DNA from: Sinohyriopsis cumingii | Taxonomy: Eukaryota; Mollusca; Bivalvia; Unionida; Unionidae | Direction of reading: 5' to 3' | Assembly: GCA_028554795.2 (NCBI GenBank) | Contig: CM068835.1 | Location: 31,808,311 to 31,872,310, forward strand | DNA: 64,000 nucleotides | In this document: one piece after another, positions 34,961 through 48,391 of the stretch | Layout of the letters: each line of letters opens with the position of its first letter | Position numbering within the stretch: position 1 is the first letter of the stretch | Made by a program: the position numbers and the translations under genes | Notes under the pieces: generated by a model | What the model was told of the DNA's origin: nothing | Database searches by the model: none | The model's input: the letters and a program-made list of their open reading frames with translations, nothing else

Positions 34961-36546
34961 ACGCGGACTTCAAGCCCTAACACAAGCGTGGAAAGATTGC
35001 GGTCTGCATTATATGCCGAGATTCCAAAGATTATTTTGATGGATGTCGCCTATTTTATAGTAATAAGGTAATACTTGTACATGATAATAATGTAACTCGT
35101 GTGAGATTTATTTTACAGGCATGCTTAATAAAGCACGTATCAATAATTATTATAGCCATTTCTATTTCTTTAAAAGCCTAATCAGTCAACCTTAACACTA
35201 GCAACCCAATCGGTGTTTATCATCTACTGTATGATTATTTACATGAACATTACATAAGGCTTATAACTCTTTGTTGTTTGAAAAATTAGTAAACGAATTA
35301 AAATAAGTATACTTAACTCCATCTCAAAAGTCAGCTCGTCAGAGAGAGTTTAATGCATGTCGCCGACTTCATGGTGATTAGATGATTATTGTTAAGCAAA
35401 TGGATAAGTCAGTGTTCTCAATCATTTAGTTTTAAGAACAAAATATTATTCCATAAAGTCTAGCTTTCATTACTGTACATGTTGATCTGGTAACATATCT
35501 AGGCGTAGTAAAGTGAATTTAATAACGGTTCCAAAAGCAGATCAGATGAACCCTTTAGAAGAAAAATATTTAATGTTCCAGTTCAATGTATTTTACCTAC
35601 TCCCAACCCTTTCTAACTATACTCTCATATATATATGCATTCTAAACCTTCCTTTCCTTCTCGCGTACATATTTATCTTCATTTATTATTTACACACATC
35701 TTTTTGATAACTGTAATTATGGGCATATGATTTTAAGGCATAAACAAAATAAAAATTAACTGTAAAACGAATGGAACGCAATTTCCTTCACTTCCCGTTT
35801 TATTCTGCCTTATATTTAAACTTTAGTTGTGATATATTGTCATATAATGAGTCAAGCGCAGATTTCCCAAAGGCAACTTTAGTTCCAGTGAATTTGCATT
35901 GGGCAAACTGACTTATGATATTTGTGTTGCTTTGGTGTCAACCTACATTTTTTGAAATCACATTTTTTTTAAATAGACGAATTGACAGTTTAGATATGTT
36001 TGATATTCTTATTTTTTTTTTTGTACTATCTAGACTTGATGCATATATTTGCTATAATGCTATTTCACAGTTCCCAACTGGATGGTAATTTTTGATTGTG
36101 TCAATAAAAGAGGTTACAAAGTTGCAAAACAGTGCCTGAGGTTTTGTTTTTGGCAAAATAACTTAAAATTATATTTTAATAAGATTTGAACATTTAAGTT
36201 CGTGTAACAATCTGTCTATAGTTTCAATTGCAGATAAATTAGTTCCTAAGCTTTTAAATAAATATCTTCTCATGTTTTTGCAAGACAAGCACAATAAGAA
36301 AAAAATATTCAGGTTCTCAGTGTGTAATTAGTCATCACAATGACGTCATCACAATGACGTCATCACAATGATGGTAAAGAGTACTCCTCATAATGTTTAA
36401 AGAAGTCTACGGCAAAAATGAAGTGATACAGATATTGCCTGGCTTACATTTAAGCTTGCTTTCAAATTTCTAACATATACTTTCATTCCTTCTTATGGTC
36501 CTCGAAATGTAGTCATATGTCAAGGACCTCACAAGTATATGAATAC

Positions 36547-36586
<40 letters not shown>
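34961..36586. other. Intergenic stretch, no gene
   Basis: AT-rich sequence with no gene recognised. It contains three tandem copies of 'tcatcacaatgacg' at about 36332-36374 and a (GT)n tract at about 36551-36585. Confidence 0.6.
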
Positions 36587-36893
36587 TATGGATATTTAAC
36601 GTTACTTTACCAGTTTTCAGTCATGTTGCTGCGACATCTGCAGTGTGGCGGTTTATAGTGACGTCTAGCACTGGGGCATCATACCGCAGACATGTAGCAT
36701 GATGTCTCACCCAGTTACATTATCCTGACACCATGCCGACCGGTCCTACAACTAACCTCTTAATGCTTAGCGCCAATCGAGGCAGCTGTTAGAACCATTT
36801 TTATAAGTCTTTGGTATGACTCGGTCGGGGAACGAACCCACGACCTCCCACATCTGAGGCGGACGATCTAACTACTAGGCCACCGGAGCGGTG
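36587..36893 (-). mobile_element. tRNA-derived SINE (type 1), minus strand
   Basis: The reverse complement begins 'accgctccggtggcctagta' (box A) and has a mutated box B near 36828-36842 ('gggaacgaaccc' on the plus strand). It ends with the family tail near 36618-36660. It shares body blocks with the other type 1 copies. Confidence 0.8.
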
Positions 36894-37595
36894 ATGTAAA
36901 TTGAAACACGTTTCTACATGTATCGCACATGAAGCATAATATTTTGTTTACCCACAAGTCTTTTAGACATGGGAAGCTTGAAATGATTCGGATAGAATAT
37001 GAATCAATAACAACCTCCCATGTTCCGAATTTTGATTCTGGATACAATTGTAACACTATCGGTCAATTGACTGTACTCTTTTTTTTTTCCTTCACAATAT
37101 AATCTTTCAAATATTATCGTGACTTTAAAACACCATTTAATTCAATTATATGAGTATCAACATACTTTCATGCTAGTTTATTCTTTGCACTGAGATTTAA
37201 ATTCAGTCATGAGCATGAAAAAAGAGAAAATGTGTGATTTGGTTTGAATTTATGTCACATGTTATATTTCGCTATAGTCCTCAATGGCTTGTTTCAACAG
37301 CGCACATTATATTACGGTTGTTTTGTGTATTTTTTTGTCGTAATGTAAGGGTATACATATTTCCTTTTGCTGTCTGTTAGTTGCAGTTAAATTTTTATTC
37401 CCAAAAGAACGTTTCACACATGTTTTTGTTACTCCACATTTAGTGTAATTCCCATCCCTGTACATATTAATCGAGCTATTTTGCCCGTTTCAACTGTATG
37501 TAGCCGACGATCCAAACTTTTAGCATAGCCAGTTTGGCAAGACACGTAGCATTTAAACCTCAATTTACTTTTTATCGGTGGTAGCGTTCAAAATG

Positions 37596-37670
<75 letters not shown>

Positions 37671-38339
37671 CTGCATGACCACAATGCAACACTGTCTTGA
37701 CAACTGAACTACAAGATCTATAGTCTAGCGTACATGGCGAAATGGGTTATGATTGCCGTACATATTGAACTATATATAATACGTGACAAAATGGCGGACG
37801 GGTGGAGATATAACGTTAAAGCGCAAACGTTCAGTTGATAACACGCTGAATGATTGGCACGATAAGAATTCACATAACAAGTGATTTCCTTTATCTATTG
37901 GTCTAAAGATTAGCTTAAAACTGCTTTAGAAGATACATTACTGTGTATTAAAACTATGTAATTCTATGGGTTACAGCAGTATATAAAAAAAACTCTTCAT
38001 TACTACAAAATTGACAAGAGAGCATCTTGAGATCGACTTGTCATTTATAAGTATCATTTTGTGATTTTAACATGTCCTTAAATTATGAGATTAAACGGTA
38101 TTATTGCCTATTAAATACCAGCTAATGTACATAACAGCCATTGTACAGAAGCAGTTGCCGCATGATGCATTTTCATCTTTGTGTACAAGTGGTAAATATT
38201 ATACACACGAGTTATTCACAAGCCAAGAAAATGCAGTTCATTTAAGTGATCAAGTGCTGACATTATTTGACACTATTATAATTTAATAGCTTTTGAAGAT
38301 CGACAGCAGTTGAACAGTTAGTAAAAAACATGAAAATCA
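36894..38339. other. Intergenic stretch with a (TA)n tract
   Basis: A (TA)n microsatellite occupies about 37597-37665. No gene or known repeat is recognised in the remainder. Confidence 0.6.
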
Positions 38340-38870
38340 ATATGTAAATATTTGCAACAAGTGATGTAAATATTGGTCAATGATTGCATCAAGCGATTTA
38401 TCTATTGGCCAATGATTGCGTCAAGTGATATACCTATAGCTCAATGATTGCATCCAGTGATATACCAAGTTGTCAGAGCGCTCCGGTGGCCTAGTGGTTA
38501 GAGCCTTGGAAGCTGGAGGTAATGGGTTCGAACCACGGCCAAGTCGTGCCAAAGACTTACAAAAATGGCACTAACAGCTGCCTCGCTAGGTGCTCAGCAT
38601 TAAGAGGTTAATGTTACGACTGGTCGGCCTGGTGTCAGGATAATGTGACTGGGTTGGACATCATGCTACATGACTGCGGCATGACGTCCCAGTGCTATAC
38701 ATCGCTGCCACACTGCAAACATCGTAGTGATATCACTGAAAAATTGTTAAAGCTACGTGAAAAATCATAATCACACACACTGCTCAATGATTACATCCAG
38801 TGATATACCAACTGGTTAATGATTGCATCACATAATATTCCTGATAATCATACCAACTGCCCATTGAGTT
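38340..38870. repeat. About 40 bp tandem repeats split by a SINE
   Basis: Diverged units around 'caatgattgcatcaagtgat' lie at 38380-38470 and resume at about 38783-38840. The array is interrupted by the SINE at 38477-38776, so the SINE inserted into a pre-existing array. Confidence 0.7.
38477..38776 (+). mobile_element. tRNA-derived SINE (type 1), best preserved copy
   Basis: It begins 'cgctccggtggcctagtgg' (box A), has 'gggttcgaaccacgg' (box B) and carries the complete family body with 'ggtcggcctggtgtcaggat' and the tail 'gtagtgatatcactgaaaaa'. It ends in a CA-rich tail. Confidence 0.85.
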
Positions 38871-40589
38871 CATGTTGAAAGCATGGACAATATTTCTGCT
38901 GGTGGCTCGGATGGGAGGGGAGCAGATACCACATGCGCTCTGGTACATTATGCACGCATATCAAATGAAAGATATAAACCAAAAACGTCTTATGTATCCT
39001 TACTAATGATTACTTTTCTTTTCTTATACGTTCTTTAAGTACTTGGTAATGTACAGTGAGTGGTTCTGAAGTTTAACATTTCTAAAATTCACATCTCCGA
39101 GTTTGAATAAGAACACAAAGGACGCAGCCTTGAAATTCTATCAAATGAGCAAGAAAATGTTCGAATCATTTCTACTGTTTTACCTTAGACATAATTTGCT
39201 GGCATTAACCAATCTAAAATGCTTGCCTCTACACCATACAAGTGACTCATTAACTATAAACAAAAATAAATGAATACAAATATGACAAGGTCATTTTCAG
39301 TCAAAACTGCAAGCTGTTACTGCTTCCACTTGAAAATAAAGGTCTAATGTGTTTATGAAAACTAAGTTCTTTATAACCCATGCATACATGAGTAAATACA
39401 AACTTACTTGTATCATACGATATAAGGTCTATCATTTTTGCATGGTTCCCTGAGCGGTTGGTGTGAAATAAGTATGCAATCATCACAAAATTATTATTAA
39501 AGATCTACTATGTTAAGGAATACTTCGTTATAACACCTCAATAAGTACTCCAAAATACAGTACCATCGTACAAAGTGTAGTTTCACTTAATATTTGCTAG
39601 GTATATGTACATTAAAGGGATTTAATTATGCGGTGTTTACATAATTAGCACAATAACTGTTTTCATGGCACATGGGTGCTCAGCCACGGTGCTTAATATT
39701 CAAGAAAGAGTTGTTTTACTGTTTTATGTTACCACAGTGTAACGGAGAGAACAAAATCTATGAATTTATTTGGATGAAAGACGTAGCATATGAACACAAA
39801 GGCGAAACAATATTGATATTATCCCTGCCAAATTCATGAATTAAGAAAAAACTTTCAATTGTAAAGTTTCAACCAGAAAATGCAATCTTTACTTCGCATG
39901 AATCTAATCGTTATATCTTTGAAGGAATAAAATTACGTTTTGGTTTAACTTTGTTTGTCTCAATTTTGTCATCTAAATGAGAAAACGGTCATTATTGATA
40001 AATCGGCTAGGACAGCCAAAAGTCATTAGGTCAATCATACAAGATAAATTATAAAATCCATTTTACGAAGCCAAGTTTACGTTAGGCATGCCATTGGACT
40101 ATATGTATCTAAATCTGGGCCATGAGTTGTATTCTCCTTGAAAGGCAGCACAATAATACCTATCATACCTATATTTTGAAAGTGGACTTACCTCAGCTTC
40201 ATTGGCAGCCGACTAATAATTCTCTGTAGATCACTATTGCTATGTTACCAGTTGGAAAGTTTTTAACCCTATGAGCCCAAGACGGCAAGCAGACGACAAT
40301 AAATGCGCATCTTTTTTATGTTGCGTATATATTTGTTGTCTAAAATGAAATAAGAATTATAAGGTTACATTCTTGAGAGACGAACGTTCAAATACTATAA
40401 GGCTATAAACTTGCCATGTACCGAAATAAAGTGATCAAGATTAAAAGGTTCCATTTAACTATTCAAATATTGATGCGAGATTGTTAATTCCAGGTAATAT
40501 TTTTCCAAGCACGACTGAAACACATTTCGGGTCAATAAAAACAAGTGTGTTTCAGATTAAAGGTACTCTAAAATATTTCACTGATGTCA
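38871..40589. other. Intergenic stretch, nothing recognised
   Basis: AT-rich sequence without recognisable genes, RNAs or mobile-element domains. Confidence 0.5.
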
Positions 40590-40772
40590 CAAAATGGCAG
40601 ATATACGATACAAAAGTAAAGAATAACGAAAATTCACACACATATACGATACAAAAGTAAAGAATAACGAAAATTCACACACATACAGGATACAAAAGTA
40701 AAGAATAACGAAAAATTCACACACATACACGATACAAAAGTAAAGAATAACGAAAATTCACACACATACAGT
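40590..40772. repeat. About 42 bp tandem repeat (4 units)
   Basis: Four near-identical units of 'gatacaaaagtaaagaataa' followed by 'cgaaaattcacacacata' lie in direct tandem. The high identity suggests recent growth. Confidence 0.9.
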
Positions 40773-41084
40773 GTCAAGAACGTGCATGGCACTATACGAT
40801 GCAAGGTTCATTCTACACTAACAGGCGTAATTTAGTGTCGGAATGACGCCATAAGTAACTAAACTTGTATGAAAAACCATTGTCAATCGTAAAATCAGAA
40901 TTTTTTTTCCAAAATTGAGATACGTATCTCTTTACTTAAATAAGTTAAAAAGTCCCCAAAATCTGTGCAGGTCAACGAAAATTTAATGATTGCTACATTG
41001 TAGTTCATTGCAATAAGCTGAATTTTTATTCTACAGAGTTTACGAAATTCAATTGTAATGAGCAAAATCGTGAATTAAAGCATA

Positions 41085-41420
41085 CTATTTTACCGATGCC
41101 ACTGAGTCAAAGTAATTAAAATATAGCACACTTTGACTCTTTACACATGTCACTGAGTAAAATGAATTGAAAATATAACACACTTCAGACCCTTTACATA
41201 TGACACTGAATGAAAGTAAATTAAAACGTGCCACACTTTGACTCTTTGCATATGTCACTGAGTGAGAGGATTTAAAATAAAGCACGCTTAGACACTTTAC
41301 ACGTTACTCAGTGAAAGTAATTAAAACGTGCCCCACTTTGACTCTTTGCATACGTCACTGAGCAAGAGGAATTAAAATATAGCACGCTTTGACTCTTTAC
41401 ACATGCCACGAAGTGAGAGG
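41085..41420. repeat. About 60 bp diverged tandem repeat (5-6 units)
   Basis: Units share 'cactttgactctttgcatatg', 'cactgagtgaaag' and 'attaaaa' blocks at about 60 bp spacing. They are more diverged than the arrays on either side. The minus-strand frame across it is an artefact of the periodicity. Confidence 0.8.
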
Positions 41421-41579
41421 AGTGATTTGTAGGAATATGCGACTTACTAAACAGATATATTACCACACTTTGTGGACACAATTAGTGGACACAATTTCGT
41501 GTACATTATGGTGATTCCAAAAATATGAAAGGAGACTGAAAAGCTCTTTGTATCCTCAAAATGATAAATATAGTATGCA

Positions 41580-41892
41580 ACCATATCTTATATACTTTAT
41601 ATACATACGTGTATGCAACCACATCTTATATACTTCTTTTATACATACGTGTATGCAACCACATCTTATATACTTTTTCTTACACATGCTTGTATGAAAC
41701 CACATCTTGTATACTTCTTCTTATACATACGTGTATGTAACCACAAATTATATACTTTTTCTTACACATGCTTGTATGAAACCACATCTTGTATACTTCT
41801 TCTGATACATACTTGTATGCAACCACATCTTATATACTTCTTTTATAAATACGTGCATGCAACCACATCTTATGTACTTCTTTTATACATAT
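41580..41892. repeat. First block of the 39-42 bp minisatellite
   Basis: Units with 'catacgtgtatgcaaccaca' followed by 'tcttatatacttcttttata'. The same unit fills 43100-43735 and 44906-47232. Apparent open frames with repeated Tyr, His and Cys come from unit lengths near a multiple of three. Confidence 0.9.
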
Positions 41893-43099
41893 ATTAGGAC
41901 AGAACGTTTAAGCAAAAGTATTAAGAATGAAATTTTCTCTAAATTGTATAAAAAGCAATTTTTCATTAAATTATATTGAAAGTAATTTTCCATTAAATTA
42001 TATTGAAAGTAATTTTCCACTAAAATATATTGAGATAAATGTTATATATTTGTGTGATATAACTGTATGCTATTTTATAAACATCGTGCTTTACGAGCAG
42101 GTGCAGAAATCCATAAAATACATTTCGCTCGTAACTAAATGTCAGCAATTTAGATTTGGGGGGAAGCTGTTAAACAGAAAAATTATTATGTCAATAATGG
42201 ATGAGACGTAGATGGTTCACACGATGGCCATGGGAAAGTGCAAGAGTCTTGTTCTGGCTGAAATGAACGAAACCAAAAACTATAAATACAGAAGCGGGCT
42301 TACGAAGGGTTAGTTCTTTCCTCGAGTCAGAACAGCCCTGTCTTTTCCTTACAGGTAAGAATCGTCTGTGTTCGCAATCTTCTTTAAAGAATGGGCACTT
42401 TTTAATATTTGAGACTTTAACGGAAAAGTTCATATTTTTCCAACATTTTTGTGACTTCTTTATATTTTATATTATAATATAATGGAATGTTTAATTGTAT
42501 TTATGGTATGTATTATTGGAAAAGATGAATTCGCTATCAACTTCATGTTAAGATTTAATTTGGAAATAAATATCCTTAAGTAATATCGAATAATGTTTAG
42601 TAACCTATTCCAAATTAGTATTCTATTTTAAATTTAGTAAAATACATTTCTTTAAAATGATTGTTGTATTAATCGCAACTATTGAATTTTATACTCATTG
42701 GCTAACATGTAGTTAATCGAGATTTAACTATCTGTATTACATTCTAAAAGGCAGTAATTATACAAATGTATGAAGTTGGTAAGCTCGATGGGAAATTGTA
42801 ATTTTATATGTATTTCATGTATTCTTAATATAAAGGCTTTATAAATGTATCTTTAGAATTTAGCGTTATATATATCAATAAAAAGTTCGTTCCTCGTGTC
42901 AGAACAGTTTCGTCTTTTCCTTACAGCGATTCCGTACCACATTCCCCAAGATGTAGCCGTATCAACGCGATTATTGGTGACACGCTTCTTAGAGAGCCTG
43001 AACTCCTTCTTCTCTCTTTCTCTCCAGCCATGGGCAAAGACATTTCGTAACTTATGAGTATGATACAAAACATATGATAACAAGACTCTTGAACGTGTA
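41893..43099 (+). repeat. 1.2 kb segment, copy 1 of a 1.8 kb tandem duplication
   Basis: Near-identical to 43736-44905. It contains a TATA-like box ('ctataaatacagaagcggg' near 42280), a 'cttttccttacaggtaagaa' block that joins acceptor-like and donor-like sequence (near 42341-42360), and a later acceptor-like 'ttttccttacag' near 42915. Together with the flanking minisatellite it forms a unit of about 1.8 kb present twice. A transcribed non-coding unit or an unknown repeat is possible. No protein is recognised. Confidence 0.75.
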
Positions 43100-43735
43100 A
43101 TGCAACGACATATTGTATACTTCGTTTATACATACGTGAATGCAACCACATCTTATATATTTCTTTTATATATACGTGGATGCAACCACATCTTATATAC
43201 TTATTTTATACATACGTGGATGCAACCATATCTTATATACCTATTTTATACATATGTATATGCAATCACATCTTATACTTCTTCCTATACATACGTGAAT
43301 GCAACCACATCTTATATACCTATTTTATACATACGTGGATGCAACCACATCTTATATGCTTATTTCATACATACGTGGATGCAACCACATCTTATATACC
43401 TATTTTATACATACGTGTATGCAATCACATCTTATACTTCTTCCTATACATACGTGAATGCAACCACATCTTATACATTTCTTTTATATATACGTGGATG
43501 CAACCACATGTTATATACTTATTTTATACATACGTGGATGCAACCACATCTTAGATACTTTTTCTTACACATGCTTGTATGCAACCACATTTGATATACT
43601 TCTTCTGATACATACGTGTATTTAACCATATCTTATATACTTCTTCATATACATATGTGTATGCAACAACATCTTACATACTTCTTTTATACATACGTGC
43701 ATGTAACCACATCTTATATACATCTTTTATACATA
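43100..43735. repeat. Second block of the 39-42 bp minisatellite
   Basis: Same unit as 41580-41892, here with more 'gtggatgcaaccac' variants. It separates the two 1.2 kb copies. Confidence 0.9.
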
Positions 43736-44905
43736 TATTAGGAGAGAACGTTTAAGTAAAAGTATTAAGATTGAAATTTTCTCTAAATTATATTGAAAGT
43801 AATTTTCCACTAAAATATATTGAGATAAATGTTATATATTTGTGTGATATAACTGTATGCTATTTTTTTTATAAAGATCGTGCTTGACGAGCAGGTGCAG
43901 AAATCCATAAAATACATTTCGCTCGTTTCCAAATGTCAGCAATTTAGATTGAGTGGGTGGGGGGAGCTGCTAAACAGAAAAATTATTATGTCAATAATTG
44001 ATGAGTTACGCAGATGGTTCACACGATGGTAATGGGAAAGTGCAAGAGTCTTGTTCGGGCTGAACTGAACGAAACCAAAAACTGTATAAATACAGAAGCG
44101 GGCTTACGAAGGGTTAGTTCGTTCCTCGAGTCAGAACAGCCCTGTCTTTTCCTTACAGGTAAGAATCGTCTGTGTTCGCAATCTTCTTTAAAGAATGGGC
44201 ACTTTTTAATATTTGAGATAATAACGGAAAAGTTCATATTTTTCCAACATTTTTGTGACTTCTTTATATTTTATACTATAATATAATGGAATGTTTAATT
44301 GTATTTGTGGTATGTATTATTAGAAAAGATGAATGCGCTATCAACTTCATGTTAAGATTTAATTTGGAAATAAATATCCTTAAGTAATATCGAGTAATAT
44401 TTAGCAACCTATTGCAAATTAGTATTCTATTTTAAATTTAGTAAAACATATTTCTTTAAAATGATTGTTGCATTAATAGCAACTATTAAATTTTATACTC
44501 ATTGGCTAACATGAAGTTAATGGAGATTTAACTATCTGTATTACATTCTAAAAGGCAGAAATTATACAAATGTATGAAGTTGGTAAGCTCGATGGGAAAT
44601 TGTAATTTTATATGTATTTCGTGTATTCTTAATATAAAGGCTTTATAAATGTATCTTTAGAATTTAGCGTTATATATATTAATAAAAAGTTCGTTCCTCG
44701 AGTCAGAACAGCTCTGTCCTTTCCTTACAGCGATTCCGTACCTCATTCCCCAAGATGTAGCCGTATCAACGCGATTATTGGTGACACGCTTCTTAGAGAG
44801 CCTGAACTCCGTCTTCTCTATTTCTCTCCAACCATGGCCAAGACATTTCGTAACTTATGAGTATGATGCAAAACATATCATAACAAGACTCTTGAACGTG
44901 TAATT
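43736..44905 (+). repeat. 1.2 kb segment, copy 2 of the 1.8 kb tandem duplication
   Basis: Aligns with 41893-43099 with an offset of 1.80-1.85 kb. It keeps the TATA-like box (near 44085), the 'ccttacaggtaag' block and the downstream acceptor-like 'ttccttacag'. One internal stretch of copy 1 (repeated 'aaattatattgaaagtaatt') is shortened here. Confidence 0.8.
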
Positions 44906-47232
44906 CAAGGACATCTTATATACTTCGTTTATACATACGTGTATGCAACCATATTTTATATACTTAGTTTATACATACGTGAATGCAACGACATTTTATA
45001 TACTTCGTTTATACATACGTGAATGTAACGACATTTTATATACTTATTTTATACATACGTGTATGCAATCACATCTTATATAATTCTTCTTATACATACG
45101 TGTATGCAACCATATATTATATACCTCTTATACATACGTGTATGCAACCATATCTTAGATACCTTTTCTTATGCATACGTGTATGCAACCACATCTTGTA
45201 CACTTCTTATCCATACGTGTATGCAACGATATCTTATATACTTCTTTTATACATACGTGGATGCAACCACGTCTTATATACCTATTTTATACATACGTGC
45301 ATGCAGCGACATCTTACATACTTCTTTTATACATACGTGGATGCAATCACATCTTATATACTTATTTTATACATACGTGTTTGCAATCACATCTCATATG
45401 CATCTTCATATACATACGTGTATGAAACCACATCTTATCTACTTCTTGTACATACGTGTATGTAACCACTTCTTGTATACTTCTTGTTATGCACACGTGT
45501 ATGCAACCACATCGTATATACTTCATATACATACGTGTATGCAACCACAGCTTGTATAATTCTTCATATACATACGCGTATACAACCACATCTTGTACAC
45601 TTCTGCGTATCCATACGTGTATGCAACCCCATCTTATATACATCTTCTTATACATACGTGTATGCAACCACATCTTATATACTTATTCTTTTACATACGT
45701 GTAGGTAACCACATCTTATATACCTCTTCATATACATACGTGTATGAAACCACATCTTATATACTTATGCGTATGCATACGTGTATTCAGCCACATCTTA
45801 TATACTTCTTCATATACATACGTGTATGCAATCACATCTTGTATACTTCTTATGCACACGTGTATGCAACCACATCTTGTATACTTCTTATACATACGTG
45901 TATGCAACCACATATTGTATACTTCTTCATATGCATACGTGTATGCATCCACATTTTATATACTTCTTCTTATACATACGTGTATGCAACCACATCTTAT
46001 ATACTTCTTCATATACATACGTGTATGCAATCACATCTTGTATACTTCTTCTTATGCACACGTGTATGCAACCACATCTTGTATACTTCTTATACATACG
46101 TGTATGCAACCACATATTGTATACTTCTTCATATGCATACGTCTATACAGCCACATTTTAAATACTTCTTCTTATACATACGTGTATGCAACCACATCTT
46201 ATATACTTCTTCATATACATACGTGTATGCAACCACATCTTGTATACTTCTTATGCACACGTGTATGCAACCACATCCTATATACTTCTTCTTGTGCATA
46301 AGTGTATGCAACCACATCCTATATACTTCTTCTTATACATACGTGTATGCAATGACATCTTATATACTTCTTATACATACGTGTATGCAACCCCACATTT
46401 TATATACTTCTTCATATACATACGTGTATGCAACCACATCTTGTATACTTCTTATGCACACGTGTATGCAACCACATCCTATATACTTCTTCTTGTGCAT
46501 AAGTGTATGCAACCACATCCTATATACTTCTTCTTATACATACGTGTATGCAATGACATCTTATATACTTCTTATACATACGTGTATGCAACCCCACATT
46601 TTATATACTTCTTCATATACATACGTGTATGCAACTACATCTTGTATACTTCATAGGCATACGTGTATGCAACCACATTTTATATTCTTCTTCTTCTGCA
46701 TACGTATATGCAATCACATCTTGTATACTTCTTATGCATACGTGTATGCAACCACATCTTTTTACTTATTCTTATACATACGAGTATGCAACCACATATT
46801 ATATACTTCTTCATATGCATACGTGTATGCAGCCACATCTTGTATACTTCTGCTTATGTATACGTGTGTACAACCACATCTTATATACTTCTTCTTGTGC
46901 ATACGTGTATGCAACCACATCTTATATCGTTCTTCTTGTGCATACGTGTATGCAACCACACCTTATATACTTCTTCTTATACATACGTGTATGCAAACAC
47001 ATCTTATATACTTCTTCTTGTGCATACGTGTATGCAACCACACCTTATATACTTCTTCTTATACATACGTGTATGCAAAAACATCTTATATACTTCTTGT
47101 GCATACGTGTATGTAACCACATCTTATATACCTCTTCTTGTGTATACGTGTATGCAACCACATCTTATATACTTCTTCTTAGACATACGTGTATGCAAAA
47201 ACATCCTATATACTTCTTGTGCATACGTACGT
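44906..47232. repeat. 2.3 kb minisatellite of about 40 bp units
   Basis: More than 55 units of 'catacgtgtatgcaaccaca' plus 'tcttatatacttcttcttat' run uninterrupted. Variants such as 'ttcttatgcacacg' recur at multi-unit intervals, which indicates higher-order amplification. The long open frame across it (over 500 codons on the plus strand) has no start context or domain and is not a gene. Confidence 0.95.
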
Positions 47233-47529
47233 AAATCTCTTTACAATGCGGATAGTCTTGTCAGCCAGCAGTCTGCTTTAAGCTGTAGAGGTATGTAAGT
47301 TTATTAGTTTCTAGTCTATAAATTATAATTACTGTATTACCACGTTTATTTTTGTATGTTTGCTACGTAGTTTTTGTTTACGCAGTATAATGCACATATT
47401 TATATTCATGTTTTCGACTTAGCAAGGGATTTATATTAATAAAATAAAGCTACATTTTATTAGAACTGTTTAATATAGTAGGATTCTTATCGAGCAGGGT
47501 TAGGTTTATTTTTAAACTTCCTGTCGCAA
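47233..47529. other. Junction between minisatellite and retrotransposon remnant
   Basis: About 300 bp with no gene recognised. A donor-like 'gtagaggtatgtaagttt' occurs at about 47284-47301. Confidence 0.5.
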
Positions 47530-47779
47530 GGATAGTTATCGAAACACCTTTTCTTCACCGGAACCGTGGAAGCGTTGTGCATAGCCAACCCGATCTATGC
47601 ACTTACGATTGGCAATGTACAAGGATCTAGACTCCCGACCATGTCAGACTTCCGATTCCCGATCATCCAAGCAGTGCAAACTAGGGCTCAGGTAAAGGAA
47701 GATAACAAACATTTACGTAAATTAAAAGTACCGGAAGCCATTACTGAAATCTCCCGCGAAGAATTTCAGAATGAGCAAA
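47530..47779 (+). pseudogene. Gypsy retrotransposon, protease-end/linker fragment
   Basis: The open segment 'GTVEALCIANPIYALTIGNV' and 'FPIIQAVQTRAQVKEDNKHL' matches the stretch between the protease core and the integrase zinc domain in gypsy elements. It is cut at 47780 by element B, and the same retrotransposon resumes at 57309. Upstream gag and protease core sequences are missing. Confidence 0.75.
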
Positions 47780-47874
47780 AGCAGCAGAGGGGGTGAACAG
47801 ACCACTTGTCTGAAACCTAATTTGCTTAAAGCCCTATTTTTGCTTTATTGAGGTCCCTCACCCCCTCTGCTGCT
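47780..47874. repeat. Left terminal inverted repeat of element B
   Basis: 95 bp, starting AGCAGCAGAGGGGGTGAACA and ending with the inverted tip 'tcaccccctctgctgct'. It matches the reverse complement of 57214-57308. The motif after the tip ('gaacagacc') is shared with element A. Confidence 0.9.
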
Positions 47875-48097
47875 CTCAGAGGGATTTGATTGTTTGTACA
47901 TCATCATAACTGTGACGATGACTCATCAGCAATTAAAGGAGGTTTTTTAAATTTATACAATATATATAATGAATAATCCCCGGGGGCAGTAGTAGTATGT
48001 GTAAAGGGGGTTATGAGCACAACTTCATACTAGTTAAATATTAATTGAAGGACGTTCCATGATCTACATGATCGTGTGAAGCCCTCGATTAAGAGGG
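47875..48097. other. Leader of the left arm of element B
   Basis: About 220 bp without a gene. It includes a 'ccccgggggcagtagtagta' stretch and the downstream end of the zinc-ribbon gene. The right arm has a 4 bp deletion and a few substitutions in the equivalent stretch, evidence that the arms have begun to diverge. Confidence 0.6.
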
Positions 48098-48391
48098 TTA
48101 TGATTTTTTTTGCATCAAAAATTCATCAACGGTCGGAAAAGTTTTGTTTGTTCTGATACAATATTCAACGAGACTTCGGTATCTTGATCCGCCACAATCT
48201 GTACAGATTCTGTATTTTCCTCTGACAGCCTTACCACATACAGTACATGGCCGCGGCCCAGTTGAGCTGCTTCTTCGTGCTAATACCATGTGCCGCCCAC
48301 AAAATTCACCGTAACTTCGCCTGCCACACTCGAAAAATGATCCCTGTGGAAGCCATTTACATACGTGCACGGCTAATGCTGGATTTGGCAT
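48098..48391 (-). CDS. Zinc-ribbon protein, left arm copy
   Basis: 97 residues, open. Ligand candidates are C11, C22, C31 and H34, then C49-x2-C52 and C63-x2-C66. It shares 'CKW', 'CG.H', 'GP..C..C' and 'RGK.RIC.DCGG.RYRSL' style blocks with the 88-residue gene of element A (28870-29136). It diverges from the primase-helicase gene across 64 bp. The right arm copy differs at two residues (Tyr to His and Val to Phe near the C-terminus). Function unknown; DNA or RNA binding is likely from the zinc ribbon. Confidence 0.7.
   Translation of the reverse strand: MPNPALAVHVCKWLPQGSFFECGRRSYGEFCGRHMVLARRSSSTGPRPCTVCGKAVRGKYRICTDCGGSRYRSLVEYCIRTNKTFPTVDEFLMQKKS

Noticed and set aside
45593-47116. Open frame of over 500 codons rich in Tyr, His and Cys
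   Set aside because: It is a by-product of the 40 bp minisatellite. Several frames on both strands are open in the same way, and no domain or start context is present.
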